A stretch of 64,000 bases of DNA from AC-32 sp963763475 (GCA_963763475.1 CAVXOR010000001.1:62001-126000), one strand, 5' to 3'; numbered from the stretch's first letter, positions 15,465-23,789 are shown. Notes: a model not told the origin generated them from the letters alone. Made by a program: numbers and translations.

Positions 15465-16316
15465 ATGGCCCGAGGAGCCGCATCGACGCAGCGCAAGCGG
15501 CGTCCCAAGCCCGATCCAAAGCGCAGCAAGAGCGCACCGAGCTGGGAAGAGCAGCTCTTCTTCTCGCGCCTGCGGCGCCACGCGAAGGTGATGTACGTCC
15601 TGCTCGCGGTGGTGTTCGCACTCGGCTTCGTCCTGCTCGGCGTCGGCTCGGGCTCGAACGGGATCAGCGACGCGCTGCAGGGCTTCTTCGGGCAGAACAG
15701 CGGCACCTCGATCAGCTCGCAGATCGACGACAAGCAGCAGGCGGTCGAGCGCTCGCCGAAGAGCGTTGACCTCTACCTCGACCTCGCCGGCCTCTACCAG
15801 AGCGACGGGCAGGAGGCCAAGGCGCTCGCCACGCTGCGCAAGGCCCGGCAGGTCGCGCCGAAGAACATCGACGTCCTCAACCGGATCGCGTCGATCTACG
15901 GCGGCCAGGCCGGCCGCGAGGGCGACAACTACCGCAACATCCTCGCCGTCTACAGCACGAACGTGACCACGCCGCCGGGGCTCGACACCAGCCAGCCGAT
16001 CGGCCAGGCGCTGACCTCGGACCCGTACAGCCAGGGCCTGCAAAACCAGCTCAACGAGGCGTACACCAAGGTGACGAGCGCCTATCAGAAGGTCGCGGGC
16101 GTCTACAAGCAGGCGGCGCAGGTCGCGAAGGGGACCTCGGAAGAGCCGAACGCGCTCCTGCAGTGGGCCTCCGCCGCCCAGAGCGCGAACGACGTCGGCA
16201 CCGCGATCACCGCCTACGAGCGCTTCCTCAAGGTCGCGCCCGACAACCCGAACGCCGCCGCGGTCAGGCAGACCCTCGCGCAGCTCAAGGCATCCGCGCC
16301 GCTGCCCCAAGGGTAG
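15465..16316 (+). CDS. Membrane-anchored TPR protein
   Basis: A 283-residue protein. A basic N-terminal stretch of about 35 residues (STQRKRRPKPDPKRSKSAP) precedes one membrane helix (VMYVLLAVVFALGFVLLGVG), so the rest is outside the membrane. Residues about 95-145 contain a TPR pair (SVDLYLDLAGLYQSDGQEAK, then ALATLRKARQVAPKNIDVLN), and about 235-280 contain a second (ALLQWASAAQSANDVGTAI). This arrangement suits a scaffold for envelope complexes. ATG 15465 lies eight bases after the adenosine deaminase stop. No partner is identifiable. Confidence 0.8.
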   Translation: MARGAASTQRKRRPKPDPKRSKSAPSWEEQLFFSRLRRHAKVMYVLLAVVFALGFVLLGVGSGSNGISDALQGFFGQNSGTSISSQIDDKQQAVERSPKSVDLYLDLAGLYQSDGQEAKALATLRKARQVAPKNIDVLNRIASIYGGQAGREGDNYRNILAVYSTNVTTPPGLDTSQPIGQALTSDPYSQGLQNQLNEAYTKVTSAYQKVAGVYKQAAQVAKGTSEEPNALLQWASAAQSANDVGTAITAYERFLKVAPDNPNAAAVRQTLAQLKASAPLPQG

Positions 16317-16346
16317 ACTCCCGCGCTCAACGAGCACGAGGACGGG

Positions 16347-16712
16347 ATGAACTTCGACATCAACACCGAGCAGCTCTCCGACGACGCGTACGTGATCTCG
16401 CTCGCCGGCGAGGTCGACCTCTACACGGCGCCCGAGTTCAAGCAGCAGCTGCTGGACGTGGTCGGCAAGGGCGCGAAGAGCGTGATCGTCGACTTCTCGG
16501 ACACGACCTTTATCGACTCGACGACGCTCGGCGTGCTGGTCGGCGGGGTCAAGCGGCTGCGCACGAACGACGGGCAGCTCTCGCTCGTCTGCAGCGACCG
16601 CAACATCACCAAGATCTTCGAGATCACCGGGCTCGACCGGGTCTTCACGATCCACGGCACGCGCGACGAGGCAGTGGCGGCGCTGAACTCGTCGGAGCCC
16701 ACGCCCGGATAG
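16347..16712 (+). CDS. STAS-domain anti-sigma factor antagonist
   Basis: A 121-residue SpoIIAA-like protein. ISLAGEVDLYTAPEFKQQLL is the typical first half, and VIVDFSDTTFIDSTTLGVLV holds the phosphorylatable Ser in the D-S-T motif. In known systems such proteins bind an anti-sigma kinase and release a sigma factor when unphosphorylated. No anti-sigma kinase (RsbW type) or matching sigma gene is next to it. A leader of about 30 bases with GAGGACGGG before ATG provides a ribosome binding site. The next gene, a di-haem cytochrome, starts on its stop codon. Confidence 0.9.
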   Translation: MNFDINTEQLSDDAYVISLAGEVDLYTAPEFKQQLLDVVGKGAKSVIVDFSDTTFIDSTTLGVLVGGVKRLRTNDGQLSLVCSDRNITKIFEITGLDRVFTIHGTRDEAVAALNSSEPTPG

Positions 16713-17311
16713 TGCGGCGCGGCGGCGCGCTCCTCGCTCTCGCGACGGCGCTGCTGGCGGCCGGCTGCGGCACCGGCGGGATCTCGAAGGCCGGCGACAC
16801 CGACAAGGGCAAGGATCTCTTCCTGGACAAGTGCGCCGGCTGCCACACGCTCGCCGACGCCGGCTCGCACGGCAACCAGGGGCCGAACCTCGACGACGCC
16901 TTCTCCTCCTCCCGCAAGCAGGGCTTCAAGCAGGTGACGATCGAGCAGGTCGTCCGCGACCAGATCGAGCTTGCGGTGCCGCCGATGCCGCAGAACCTGG
17001 TCGAGGGGGCGGACGCAGACGCGGTCGCCGCCTACGTCGCGCTGGTGGCGGGCAAGCCAGTCGCGGGCGGGAAGCAGGCGACCGGCGGCAAGGACATCTT
17101 CGCCGCCAACTGCGGGAGCTGCCACACGCTCGAGGATGCGGGCACGAGCGGGAACGTCGGGCCGAACCTCGACCAGCTGAAGCCGAGCGTCGACGTCGTC
17201 CAGCACCAGGTGATCAACGGCGGCGGCGCGATGCCGGCCTTCAAGGGCACGCTCACGGACGCGCAGATCGCGGCCGTCTCCAAGTACGTCTCGTCGGTCG
17301 CGGGCGGCTAG
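16712..17311 (+). CDS. Di-haem cytochrome c lipoprotein
   Basis: A 199-residue exported cytochrome with two class I domains. A lipoprotein signal ends LLAAGC near residue 21. CAGCH (about residue 44) and CGSCH (about residue 135) bind the haems; PPMPQNL and GAMPAF supply axial methionines. The two halves are similar (GCHTL..AG..GN.GPNLD), so the protein probably arose by internal duplication. The GTG start shares the final G of the STAS stop. It converges on the cytochrome oxidase operon and is a plausible electron donor to it, but no direct evidence shows this. Confidence 0.9.
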   Translation: MRRGGALLALATALLAAGCGTGGISKAGDTDKGKDLFLDKCAGCHTLADAGSHGNQGPNLDDAFSSSRKQGFKQVTIEQVVRDQIELAVPPMPQNLVEGADADAVAAYVALVAGKPVAGGKQATGGKDIFAANCGSCHTLEDAGTSGNVGPNLDQLKPSVDVVQHQVINGGGAMPAFKGTLTDAQIAAVSKYVSSVAGG

Positions 17312-17950
17312 CTACCGGCCGTCGCTCAGGTCCACCACGACGTGGTGGATCGGCACCGCGTAGCGCTCCCGGGCGCTCGAGACCACGCCTCGCTCGAGCC
17401 AGTTCGAACGGCCCTCCGGGTGCGTCGAGATCACGATCTCGTCGGCGCCGAAGGTGCGCAGGGCGTCCTCGATCGCCTGTAGCGGGTCGCCGTCCCCGAC
17501 CTCACCGCTGGCCTCCACGCCGTTCCGCTCGAGCTCGGCCAAGCTGTGGTCGAGCCGCTCGCGCGCGGCCGCTCGCGCCGCGTCCTCGTCCGAGGCGAGG
17601 TGCCGCAGCGGCGAGTTCAGCGCAGGGGTGACGACGAGCACGCGCGCGTCACCGCCCGAGGCGAGCTCGCGGATCCGGTCGAGCAGCTCGCTGCCGCCGA
17701 CCGTCTCGTTCGCCACCACCAGGATCCGCCGCTCGCCCTCGGGGCTACCCCGCACCGCTGCGGCGGGGGCCGGCGGGGCTGGCTCGCGCGAGCGCCACCA
17801 CCACCAGGCGGCAACGACCGTCAGCACGATGAAGACGACCAGCCCCGCCCAGGCGTTGATCACTCCTGCGATCGCGATCGCGGCGAAGTAGACGACCGTC
17901 CCGAGCAAAAACCGGAACGCCTCGCCCTCGCTCCTGAGCGGGTTGTTCAC
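17312..17950 (-). CDS. Two-helix membrane protein fused to a USP-like domain, last gene of the cox operon
   Basis: A 212-residue protein. Residues 1-70 resemble a small cytochrome oxidase subunit IV: NNPLRSEGEAFRFLLGTVVY, then two membrane helices ending WWWWRSRE. After a Pro/Ala linker comes a cytoplasmic domain of about 135 residues starting ILVVANETVGGSELLDRIRE and ending DEIVISTHPEGRSNWLERG and IHHVVVDL. The same domain occurs twice in the protein encoded at 18546-19388. It looks like a universal-stress-protein/Rossmann alpha-beta fold. The GTG start lies two bases after the coxC stop. A subunit or regulator of the oxidase is likely from position alone. Confidence 0.8.
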   Translation of the reverse strand: MNNPLRSEGEAFRFLLGTVVYFAAIAIAGVINAWAGLVVFIVLTVVAAWWWWRSREPAPPAPAAAVRGSPEGERRILVVANETVGGSELLDRIRELASGGDARVLVVTPALNSPLRHLASDEDAARAAARERLDHSLAELERNGVEASGEVGDGDPLQAIEDALRTFGADEIVISTHPEGRSNWLERGVVSSARERYAVPIHHVVVDLSDGR

Positions 17951-17952
17951 GA

Positions 17953-18549
17953 CTAGAGGATGTAGACGGTCGTGTAGACGACGATCCACATCACGTCGAC
18001 GAAGTGCCAGTAGATCCCGGGGATCTCGACGCCGTGGTGCTCCTCCTCGGTGTAGTGGCCCCGGAAGGCGCGGATCGTGGCCGCGAGCAGCAGCGTCAGG
18101 CCGACGAAGACGTGCGCGCCGTGCAGGCCGGTGAGGCAGAAGAAGATCGTTCCGAAGGCGTTCGTGTACGGCGCGAAGCCGATGCGAGCGTACTCGAGCA
18201 CCTGCGTCAGCAGGAAGGTCAGGCCGAGCAGGAACGTGAGCGAGAGGCCGGCCTTCAGCCCGGAGCGGTTGCCGCGCTTGATCGCCTGCAGCGCCCAGTG
18301 CATGGTGAAGCTCGAGGTCACGAGGATGATCGTGTTCATTCCGGCGACGAAGACCGGCAGCTCGTACGGCGGGGTCGGCCACGGCGTCCCGGCCGCGACG
18401 CGGACGAAGAAGTAGGCCGTGAAGAAAGAGCCGAAGAGCATGATCTCCGACGCGATGAAGAGGAACATCCCGAGCGTGCGCGCGTCGACGCGCGAGCTCT
18501 GGTGCGCGACAGGCGGATGGGAGGCGTGGGCCTCGGCGTGGGCGCTCAC
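17953..18549 (-). CDS. ctaE: Cytochrome c oxidase subunit III
   Basis: A 198-residue, five-helix membrane subunit of haem-copper oxidase. The N-terminal His-rich 20 residues precede TLGMFLFIASEIMLFGSFF, and the C-terminal half has LTGLHGAHVFVGL and YWHFVDVMWIVVYTTVYIL, all hallmarks of subunit III. The five-helix size fits caa3-type and actinobacterial enzymes. The GTG start shares GTGA with the end of the tandem USP-like gene, so it is translated from the same message as coxA. Confidence 0.95.
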   Translation of the reverse strand: MSAHAEAHASHPPVAHQSSRVDARTLGMFLFIASEIMLFGSFFTAYFFVRVAAGTPWPTPPYELPVFVAGMNTIILVTSSFTMHWALQAIKRGNRSGLKAGLSLTFLLGLTFLLTQVLEYARIGFAPYTNAFGTIFFCLTGLHGAHVFVGLTLLLAATIRAFRGHYTEEEHHGVEIPGIYWHFVDVMWIVVYTTVYIL

Positions 18550-19388
18550 ACGACCGCCTCCTCGCGGTCGACCTCGACGTGCTCGATCGGCAGGCCGGTC
18601 TGCTTGCGCAGCCGGTTGACGAGGTCGCCGCGCAGCCAGCTCGAGGTCTTCTCGCCCGGGAAGGTCGAGACGATGATCTCGTCGATGCGCTCGTCGTGAA
18701 CTGCCTGCGCGGCCGCCGTGAACGGATCCGGGTGCGCGACCTGGCCGTGCGCCTCGATGCCCTCGCCGCGCAGGATCGTCAACGCCCGCCGCAACCGGCG
18801 CTCGGCCTGGGGATGCTCGCGCGCGTCGTCGCTCTGCGGGGAGACGATCAGGAACGAGGCCGGCCCCTGCGCCGCACGGTCTCGGATCTTCTGCAGCAGC
18901 GGCTCCCCGACGACCGTCTCGTTGGCGACCACGAGCACGTTCGCGTCGCCGCCCTGCTCGAGCTCCAGGTCGACGACCACGTGCTCGACGGGCAGTCCGC
19001 CCGCGGCGTCCTTGATCCGCTCGACGACGTTTTTGCGCAGCCAGCCCGAGCGCTGCTGCGGGTGGGTCGAGACGACGACCTCGTCCGGCCGCGGCTCGAG
19101 GGTCGCGATCGCGTCGCGCGTTGCCGCCACCGGGTCGGTCTCGACCACGAGCCCTGAGGCCGGGATCCCGGCCGCGCGCAGGGCCTCGAGCGTCTTCTCC
19201 AGCCGACGGCCGGCGGCCGCGCGGCGCGTGTCCTCGTAGACGACGTAGCCCTCGCGCGGCTGGTTGACCGGAGTGATCACGGTCACGCGGACAGGCCCGT
19301 CCTTGCGCCGCCGCTCGATCGCCTCGATCAGGCTGCGGCCGGCGACCGTCTCGTTGGCGATCACGAGCACGTGACGCTCGCCGTTCAT
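18546..19388 (-). CDS. Tandem USP-like domain protein within the cox operon
   Basis: A 280-residue soluble protein made of two tandem domains of about 135 residues. The first starts HVLVIANETVAGRSLIEAIE, the second VLVVANETVVGEPLLQKIRD. Each ends with DE(V/I)(V/I)VST.P followed by SGWLR or SSWLR and a VEH(V)-VD strand. The alternating beta-alpha pattern is that of universal stress/adenine nucleotide alpha hydrolase-like folds, but the classical ATP-binding G2xG9xG(S/T) motif is not obvious. It overlaps coxA and coxC by four bases on each side, so it is part of the oxidase operon. A related third copy sits in the terminal gene. Function unknown. Confidence 0.85.
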   Translation of the reverse strand: MNGERHVLVIANETVAGRSLIEAIERRRKDGPVRVTVITPVNQPREGYVVYEDTRRAAAGRRLEKTLEALRAAGIPASGLVVETDPVAATRDAIATLEPRPDEVVVSTHPQQRSGWLRKNVVERIKDAAGGLPVEHVVVDLELEQGGDANVLVVANETVVGEPLLQKIRDRAAQGPASFLIVSPQSDDAREHPQAERRLRRALTILRGEGIEAHGQVAHPDPFTAAAQAVHDERIDEIIVSTFPGEKTSSWLRGDLVNRLRKQTGLPIEHVEVDREEAVV

Positions 19389-21337
19389 ACGTGCACCTCC
19401 TGGCCCTCGGGCACGCGGTCGCCGTTGAAGACTCCGTGCCGTGCACCCGGCACGCCGTACTCGTACGGGTTGCCGACGACCTGCGGGATCTCGTCGAAGT
19501 TGAAGATCGGCGGAGGCGAGCTGACCTGCCACTCGAGCGTCAGCGAGCGCCACGGGTTGGCGGCCGCGCGCTCGCCGAAGCGCCAGCTCGTGATCATGTT
19601 GTAGAGGAAGACGAGCGTCGAGGCGCCGAGCCCGAAGGACGCGATCGAGATGAACAGGTTCAGGTCGGCGAAGCGGGGCGCGTAGTCGGCGACGCGGCGC
19701 GGCATCCCCTGGATCCCGAGGTAGTGCATTGGGAAGAAGGTCAGGTTGAACCCGACGAAGGTCAGCCAGAAGTGCAGCTTGCCGAGCGCCTCGTTGTACA
19801 TCCGGCCGGTCATCTTCGGGAACCAGAAGTAGATCCCAGCGAAGATCGTGAACAGGGAGCCGCCGAAGAGCACATAGTGGATGTGCGCGACCACGAAGTA
19901 CGTGTCCGAGGTGTGGATGTCGATCGGCACGGCGGCCAGGTAAATCCCGGAGAGGCCGCCGATCACGAACATCGAGACGAAGCCGAGCGCGAACAGCATC
20001 GGCGTGTCGAAGTGGATGCGGCCCTCCCATAGCGTCGCCAGCCAGGAAAAGACCTTGATCCCCGTCGGGACGGCGATCACCATCGACGTGACCATCATCG
20101 GCACGCGCAGCCAGGGCGCCATCCCCGCTACGAACATGTGGTGTGCCCACACCGAGAAGCCGAGCACGAGGATCGCCATCAGCGAGAGCGCCATCAGCCG
20201 GTAGCCGAAGATGGGCTTCCGCGCCATCACGGAGATCACCTCCGAGGCGATGCCGAAGCCGGGCAGCATCATGATGTAGACCGCCGGGTGCGAGTAGAAC
20301 CAGAAGATGTGCTGGTACCCGAGCGGATAGCCGCCCGCAGTGAAGTCGAAGAAGTGGGTGTGCATCACCCGGTCGAACATGACGAAGAACTGCGAGCCGG
20401 CGATGAACGGCGTCGCGATCACGACCAGCAGCGAGGTCGTGAAGTTCGCCCAGACCAGCAGCGGCATGCGCCAGAAGGTCATCCCCGGCGCGCGCATGGT
20501 GATGATCGTGACGAGGAAGTTGAGCGCGGTCATGATCGAGCTCGCGCCCGCCCACTGGACGCCCATGTTGAAGAACACCGTTCCCAGCGGCTGATGCACG
20601 GAGAGCGGCGCGTAGCCCGTCCAGCCGGCGGCGAACGCGCCACCGGGGACGAGGAAGCTCGAGACCATCATCACGCCGGCGATCGGCAGCAGCCAGAACG
20701 AGAGCGCATTCAGCCGCGGGAAGGCCATGTCCGGCGCGCCGATCATCAGCGGGATCACGTAGTTGCCGATTCCAGCGAAGGCGGGAATCACGAACAGGAA
20801 GATCATCAGCGCCGCGTGCACCGAGAAGAGGCCGTTGAAGGTCTGGTTGTCGACGAACTGCATCCCCGGCCGCGCGAGCTCCGCGCGCATGAACATCGCC
20901 AGCAGGCCGGCGATCACGAAGAAGACGATCGTCGTGACCAGGTACTGGATCCCGATCACCTTGTGGTCGGTGTTGATGCGGAAGTAGTCGCGCCAGCTGC
21001 GAGCGCCGTGGCCCGAGTGGTCCTCCGGCTGCGTGGGCGCTCCGCTGGCGTAGCGCATCCAGTAGTCGAAGCCGCCGATCCCGGCCAGGAGGCCGAGGGG
21101 CGCCGCCGTCAACTCGACCGTGGTGATCACGGCGCCGTCCCAGATCGGATGCCAGCCTTCGAGCCAGCGGACGAGCACCACGATGCCCGCGCCGATTCCA
21201 AAGAAGAGCGGGACCATCCACGCCGCGCGCAGCCAGCCCGGAGCAAGGAGCCGGCGGAAGCCGCGCGGGGGCGGCGCCGGCGGCGGGTGCTCCGCCTGAG
21301 CCTCGTGCTCGTGGAAGCCGACTACCGCGTCGCTCAC
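19385..21337 (-). CDS. ctaD: Cytochrome c oxidase subunit I
   Basis: A 650-residue catalytic subunit of a haem-copper terminal oxidase, with the haem a, a3 and CuB site. Visible ligand regions include SVHAALMIFLFVIP (helix II haem His), FWFYSHPAVYIMMLPGFG (CuB His and cross-linked Tyr helix VI), GWHHMF-like VWAHHMFVAGM (two CuB His) and YFVVAHIHYVLFGGS (haem ligands in helix X). An extra membrane segment lies at the N-terminus (residues 30-90). The YSHPAVYI sequence, with the Tyr and the E-free GFG context, should be checked for A- or B-family assignment. Overlaps coxB and the USP-like gene by four bases. Confidence 0.96.
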   Translation of the reverse strand: MSDAVVGFHEHEAQAEHPPPAPPPRGFRRLLAPGWLRAAWMVPLFFGIGAGIVVLVRWLEGWHPIWDGAVITTVELTAAPLGLLAGIGGFDYWMRYASGAPTQPEDHSGHGARSWRDYFRINTDHKVIGIQYLVTTIVFFVIAGLLAMFMRAELARPGMQFVDNQTFNGLFSVHAALMIFLFVIPAFAGIGNYVIPLMIGAPDMAFPRLNALSFWLLPIAGVMMVSSFLVPGGAFAAGWTGYAPLSVHQPLGTVFFNMGVQWAGASSIMTALNFLVTIITMRAPGMTFWRMPLLVWANFTTSLLVVIATPFIAGSQFFVMFDRVMHTHFFDFTAGGYPLGYQHIFWFYSHPAVYIMMLPGFGIASEVISVMARKPIFGYRLMALSLMAILVLGFSVWAHHMFVAGMAPWLRVPMMVTSMVIAVPTGIKVFSWLATLWEGRIHFDTPMLFALGFVSMFVIGGLSGIYLAAVPIDIHTSDTYFVVAHIHYVLFGGSLFTIFAGIYFWFPKMTGRMYNEALGKLHFWLTFVGFNLTFFPMHYLGIQGMPRRVADYAPRFADLNLFISIASFGLGASTLVFLYNMITSWRFGERAAANPWRSLTLEWQVSSPPPIFNFDEIPQVVGNPYEYGVPGARHGVFNGDRVPEGQEVHV

Positions 21338-22380
21338 TTCGATCCCTGCTGCAGGTACTTGACGAGCGCGTCGAGCTGATCCGCCGGCAGGCTCGCGAAG
21401 GTGCCCGGCATCACGCCCTTGGCATAGCCCGGCTCGACGTAGGCGTCTGGGTTCACGATCGAGTCATGGATGAACTGCTCCAGAGGCTGACCGGCCTGCC
21501 GTGCGAGGTCGGGCAGCTTATCGAGGTCCGGCCCGACCGTTCCCTTGGCGCCGGCCGGCTGGAAGGTGTGGCAGCCGTCGCAGCCGTTCGAGACGAAGAG
21601 CGCCTTCCCGGAAGCCGCGCCGCCCGCGCCGCCGCCGCCGCCACGCTGCCTCTTCGTCCAGGCGAGGAACTTATCGCGGGTCAGGACCTCGGCCTGCGAA
21701 CGCATCAGCGCATGGCCGAGCCCGCAGAGCTCGGTGCAGATCACCGGGTACTTGCCGAGCTTCTTCGGCGTGATCACGAGCTTCGTGACGAGGCCCGGGA
21801 CGGCGTCCTGCTTCTGGCCGAACTCGGGCACCCAGAACGAGTGGATCACGTCGAGCGCCTTCAGGCGGAGCTCGACCGTCCGGTGCACCGGCAGGCGCAG
21901 CGTCGACGAGGTCGCGTTGCCGAAGGCCGGGTACTTGAACAGCCACGCGAACTGCTGCGCGGTCACGTCCACCACCAGCGGGGCGAGCGGGTCGCCCCTG
22001 CCCGCAGCGGCGGCGGAGGCGCTCGGGAGGTGCTCGTTCTGCGCCAGCACGACCGCGCTGAGGATCGAGATCGCGGTCACGAGCGCCGCCGGGATCGCCG
22101 TCCAGACGATCTCGAGCCCGGTGTGGCCGTGCACTGGCGGGCCGTCCTCGTCGTCGTCGGGGCCGGCGCGGAAGTTCAGCACCGCGTAGACGATCACCGC
22201 GGCGACGAGCGCGAAGATCGCGATGCAGATCACGGTCACGAACCAGAAGACGAAGTCGATCCGATCCGCCTGCTCGCTCGCCGGGTCGGGCAGCCACGGG
22301 ATCAGCAGCGCCACCGCCGCGGCGCCTGCGCCGAACAGCATTCCCAGCACGACCAGCTGGACGATCGATCCCCTGCGCAC
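21334..22380 (-). CDS. ctaC: Cytochrome c oxidase subunit II with fused cytochrome c domain (caa3 type)
   Basis: A 348-residue subunit. An N-terminal hydrophobic segment and two membrane helices anchor an external cupredoxin domain with the CuA site (CTELCGLGHALM, plus DVIHSFWVPEFG upstream). After a Gly-rich linker comes a class I cytochrome c with CDGCH and axial-Met candidates in GVMPGTF. This architecture defines caa3-type oxidases, where the fused haem passes electrons to CuA. GTG start; first gene of the coxB-coxA-USP2-coxC-USP operon. A TAGTCT box eight bases upstream could be its promoter. Confidence 0.96.
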   Translation of the reverse strand: MRRGSIVQLVVLGMLFGAGAAAVALLIPWLPDPASEQADRIDFVFWFVTVICIAIFALVAAVIVYAVLNFRAGPDDDEDGPPVHGHTGLEIVWTAIPAALVTAISILSAVVLAQNEHLPSASAAAAGRGDPLAPLVVDVTAQQFAWLFKYPAFGNATSSTLRLPVHRTVELRLKALDVIHSFWVPEFGQKQDAVPGLVTKLVITPKKLGKYPVICTELCGLGHALMRSQAEVLTRDKFLAWTKRQRGGGGGAGGAASGKALFVSNGCDGCHTFQPAGAKGTVGPDLDKLPDLARQAGQPLEQFIHDSIVNPDAYVEPGYAKGVMPGTFASLPADQLDALVKYLQQGSK

Positions 22381-22388
22381 CGAGGCCG

Positions 22389-22394
22389 AGACTA
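22389..22394 (-). promoter_or_regulatory. Possible -10 box of the cox operon
   Basis: TAGTCT on the minus strand lies eight bases before the coxB GTG, in the 146-base gap to the DUF6458-like gene. There is no ribosome binding site between box and start, in line with short or absent leaders elsewhere in the window. No -35 is recognisable. Confidence 0.35.
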
Positions 22395-22497
22395 CTCGAC
22401 GCGGCGGCGCGGCCGCGAGGGAAGCGACGCGTCTCCCCGAGCCCTTAGAAACTCCTGCAACGAGCAGGGTTCAGCGGACGCGAATCTGGGTAGGGAA

Positions 22498-22521
22498 GGG
22501 GTCACAACCCCGTTAAGGAGG
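22498..22521 (+). promoter_or_regulatory. 5'-UTR hairpin and strong Shine-Dalgarno before the small membrane protein gene
   Basis: GGGGT-CACA-ACCCC at 22498-22511 forms a short hairpin directly before AAGGAGG at 22515-22521, which lies five bases from ATG 22527. This is the strongest ribosome binding site in the window. A GGGTAG at about 22487 with GGTT 16 bases before it recalls stress-sigma (SigB-like) promoters, but that is a weak match. Confidence 0.4.
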
Positions 22522-22526
22522 AACCA

Positions 22527-22760
22527 ATGGGACTCGGAGTAAGCATTCTCTTGATCGCCGCCGGCGCAATCCTGGCCTTCGCCGTCGACGCGACCGTTTC
22601 GGGCGTGGACATCCAGACGGTCGGGTGGATTCTGCTGATCGTCGGGATCGTGGGCGCCGTGCTGTCGATGATCTTCTGGTCGTCGTGGGCAGGCCCCGGC
22701 TACTGGTCGGGACGCCGTCGCGGCGGCTACGTCGACGACGCACCCCCGCCCGGCTACTAG
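22527..22760 (+). CDS. Small two-helix membrane protein, DUF6458-like
   Basis: A 77-residue protein with two membrane helices: GVSILLIAAGAILAFAVDATV and VGWILLIVGIVGAVLSMIFW. A Gly/Tyr/Arg-rich tail ends DDAPPPGY. The pattern of a short loop reading V-x-G-V-D-I between helices and IGxxLxxxGAILxFAV at the start matches the actinobacterial DUF6458 family as I remember it. Its strong ribosome binding site suggests abundant synthesis. Function unknown. It lies divergently from the cox operon. Confidence 0.8.
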   Translation: MGLGVSILLIAAGAILAFAVDATVSGVDIQTVGWILLIVGIVGAVLSMIFWSSWAGPGYWSGRRRGGYVDDAPPPGY

Positions 22761-22784
22761 ACCGAGCGGTACCGATTCTCCCGG

Positions 22785-22802
22785 AGCGGCCGAAAGGCCG
22801 CT
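22785..22802 (+). terminator. Hairpin with GAAA tetraloop after the small membrane protein gene
   Basis: AGCGGCC-GAAA-GGCCGCT forms a perfect 7-bp stem closed by a GNRA-type loop 25 bases after the stop codon. There is no long T run (TCGGTGCGTTT follows), so termination would be of the T-poor kind found in high-GC bacteria. Confidence 0.55.
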
Positions 22803-22844
22803 TCGGTGCGTTTGGGACCAGAGCCGGCTGGTCACAGGGCAGGC

Positions 22845-23789
22845 ATGGCCGCTGCCGGCTCGACGAAGGAGGAGCGGGCCCTCCAGGTGCTCGCGCGCGT
22901 CGTTTCGGACGGTCCGTTCCGCGCGCGCGAGCTGATCGACCGGGTGTGCTCGGGCACCCGCGACGCTTTCGGCTTCAAGCGGGTCGATTGGCACCCTCCG
23001 CACGAGCTGGTGGCCGTCCCCGGCGAAGGCAAGCCGCCGCCCGACGAACACGATCTCTCGGTGCTGACCGCGCTCGGCGAAGCGACGGCGGCCGTAGCCG
23101 AGAGGGCACGCGACGTCGGCGACGCCGACCGGCTCAAGTACGACTTCGTCTCGGTTGCTTCCCACGAGTTGCGCTCGCCGATCTCGGTCGTCCACGGGAT
23201 CGCGGCGACGCTGTATGCGCGCATCGACGCGCTGCAGGAGGAGCAAGTGCACGCACTGCTCGGGCAGCTCGTCGCACAGACCGACCGGCTCCGCGACCTG
23301 GCCGACCAGCTGCTCGATCTCTCGCGGATCGAGTCAGGAGCAGCGGTTGGCCCGCCCGAGCACTTCGACCCGCTCGAGCGGCTCGAGGACCTGCTCCCGA
23401 GAATCGTCGGAGACCGCGCCGCGGACGTGCACCTCGTCGCGGACCCCGGCCAGGCGATGGACGCCGACCCAGTCGCCTTCGACCGGGTGGCCGCGAACCT
23501 GATCCTGAACGCCCTCCGCTACGGCGCGCCGCCCGTCGAGGTGCGCGTCGAGAACTCCTGCCTGAGCGTGGAGGACCGCGGCCCGGGCGTGGCGCCGGAG
23601 TTCGTGCCGCGCCTGTTCGAGCGCTTCAGCCGCAGCGACGAGAGCCGGCGCGCGGGCGCGCCCGGCTCGGGGCTCGGGCTGTCGATCGCCTCGGCCTACG
23701 CGAAGGCGATCGGCGGCGAGCTCGCGTACGAGCAAGCGGAGCCGCGCGGCGCCCGCTTCACGCTGTCGCTACCGGCAGCTCGAAGCTGA
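22845..23789 (+). CDS. Soluble sensor histidine kinase
   Basis: A 314-residue kinase with no membrane helix. An N-terminal region of about 100 residues is of uncertain fold. Then comes HisKA with the H-box SVASHELRSPISVVHGIAAT, and HATPase_c with N-box NLILNALRYGA, G1 EDRGPGV and G2 GAPGSGLGLSIASAYAKAIGG. The ATG at 22845 (MAAAGSTKEE) is preferred over an earlier in-frame GTG at 22806, which lies in the hairpin region. No response regulator is adjacent. Its 3' end overlaps the larger kinase on the other strand by 32 bases. Confidence 0.88.
   Translation: MAAAGSTKEERALQVLARVVSDGPFRARELIDRVCSGTRDAFGFKRVDWHPPHELVAVPGEGKPPPDEHDLSVLTALGEATAAVAERARDVGDADRLKYDFVSVASHELRSPISVVHGIAATLYARIDALQEEQVHALLGQLVAQTDRLRDLADQLLDLSRIESGAAVGPPEHFDPLERLEDLLPRIVGDRAADVHLVADPGQAMDADPVAFDRVAANLILNALRYGAPPVEVRVENSCLSVEDRGPGVAPEFVPRLFERFSRSDESRRAGAPGSGLGLSIASAYAKAIGGELAYEQAEPRGARFTLSLPAARS

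Noticed and set aside
18546..21221. Long frame running from the tandem USP-like protein upstream across coxA
   Set aside because: Only the last 280 residues are real; the upstream part is the shifted reading of coxA, which itself has all oxidase motifs.
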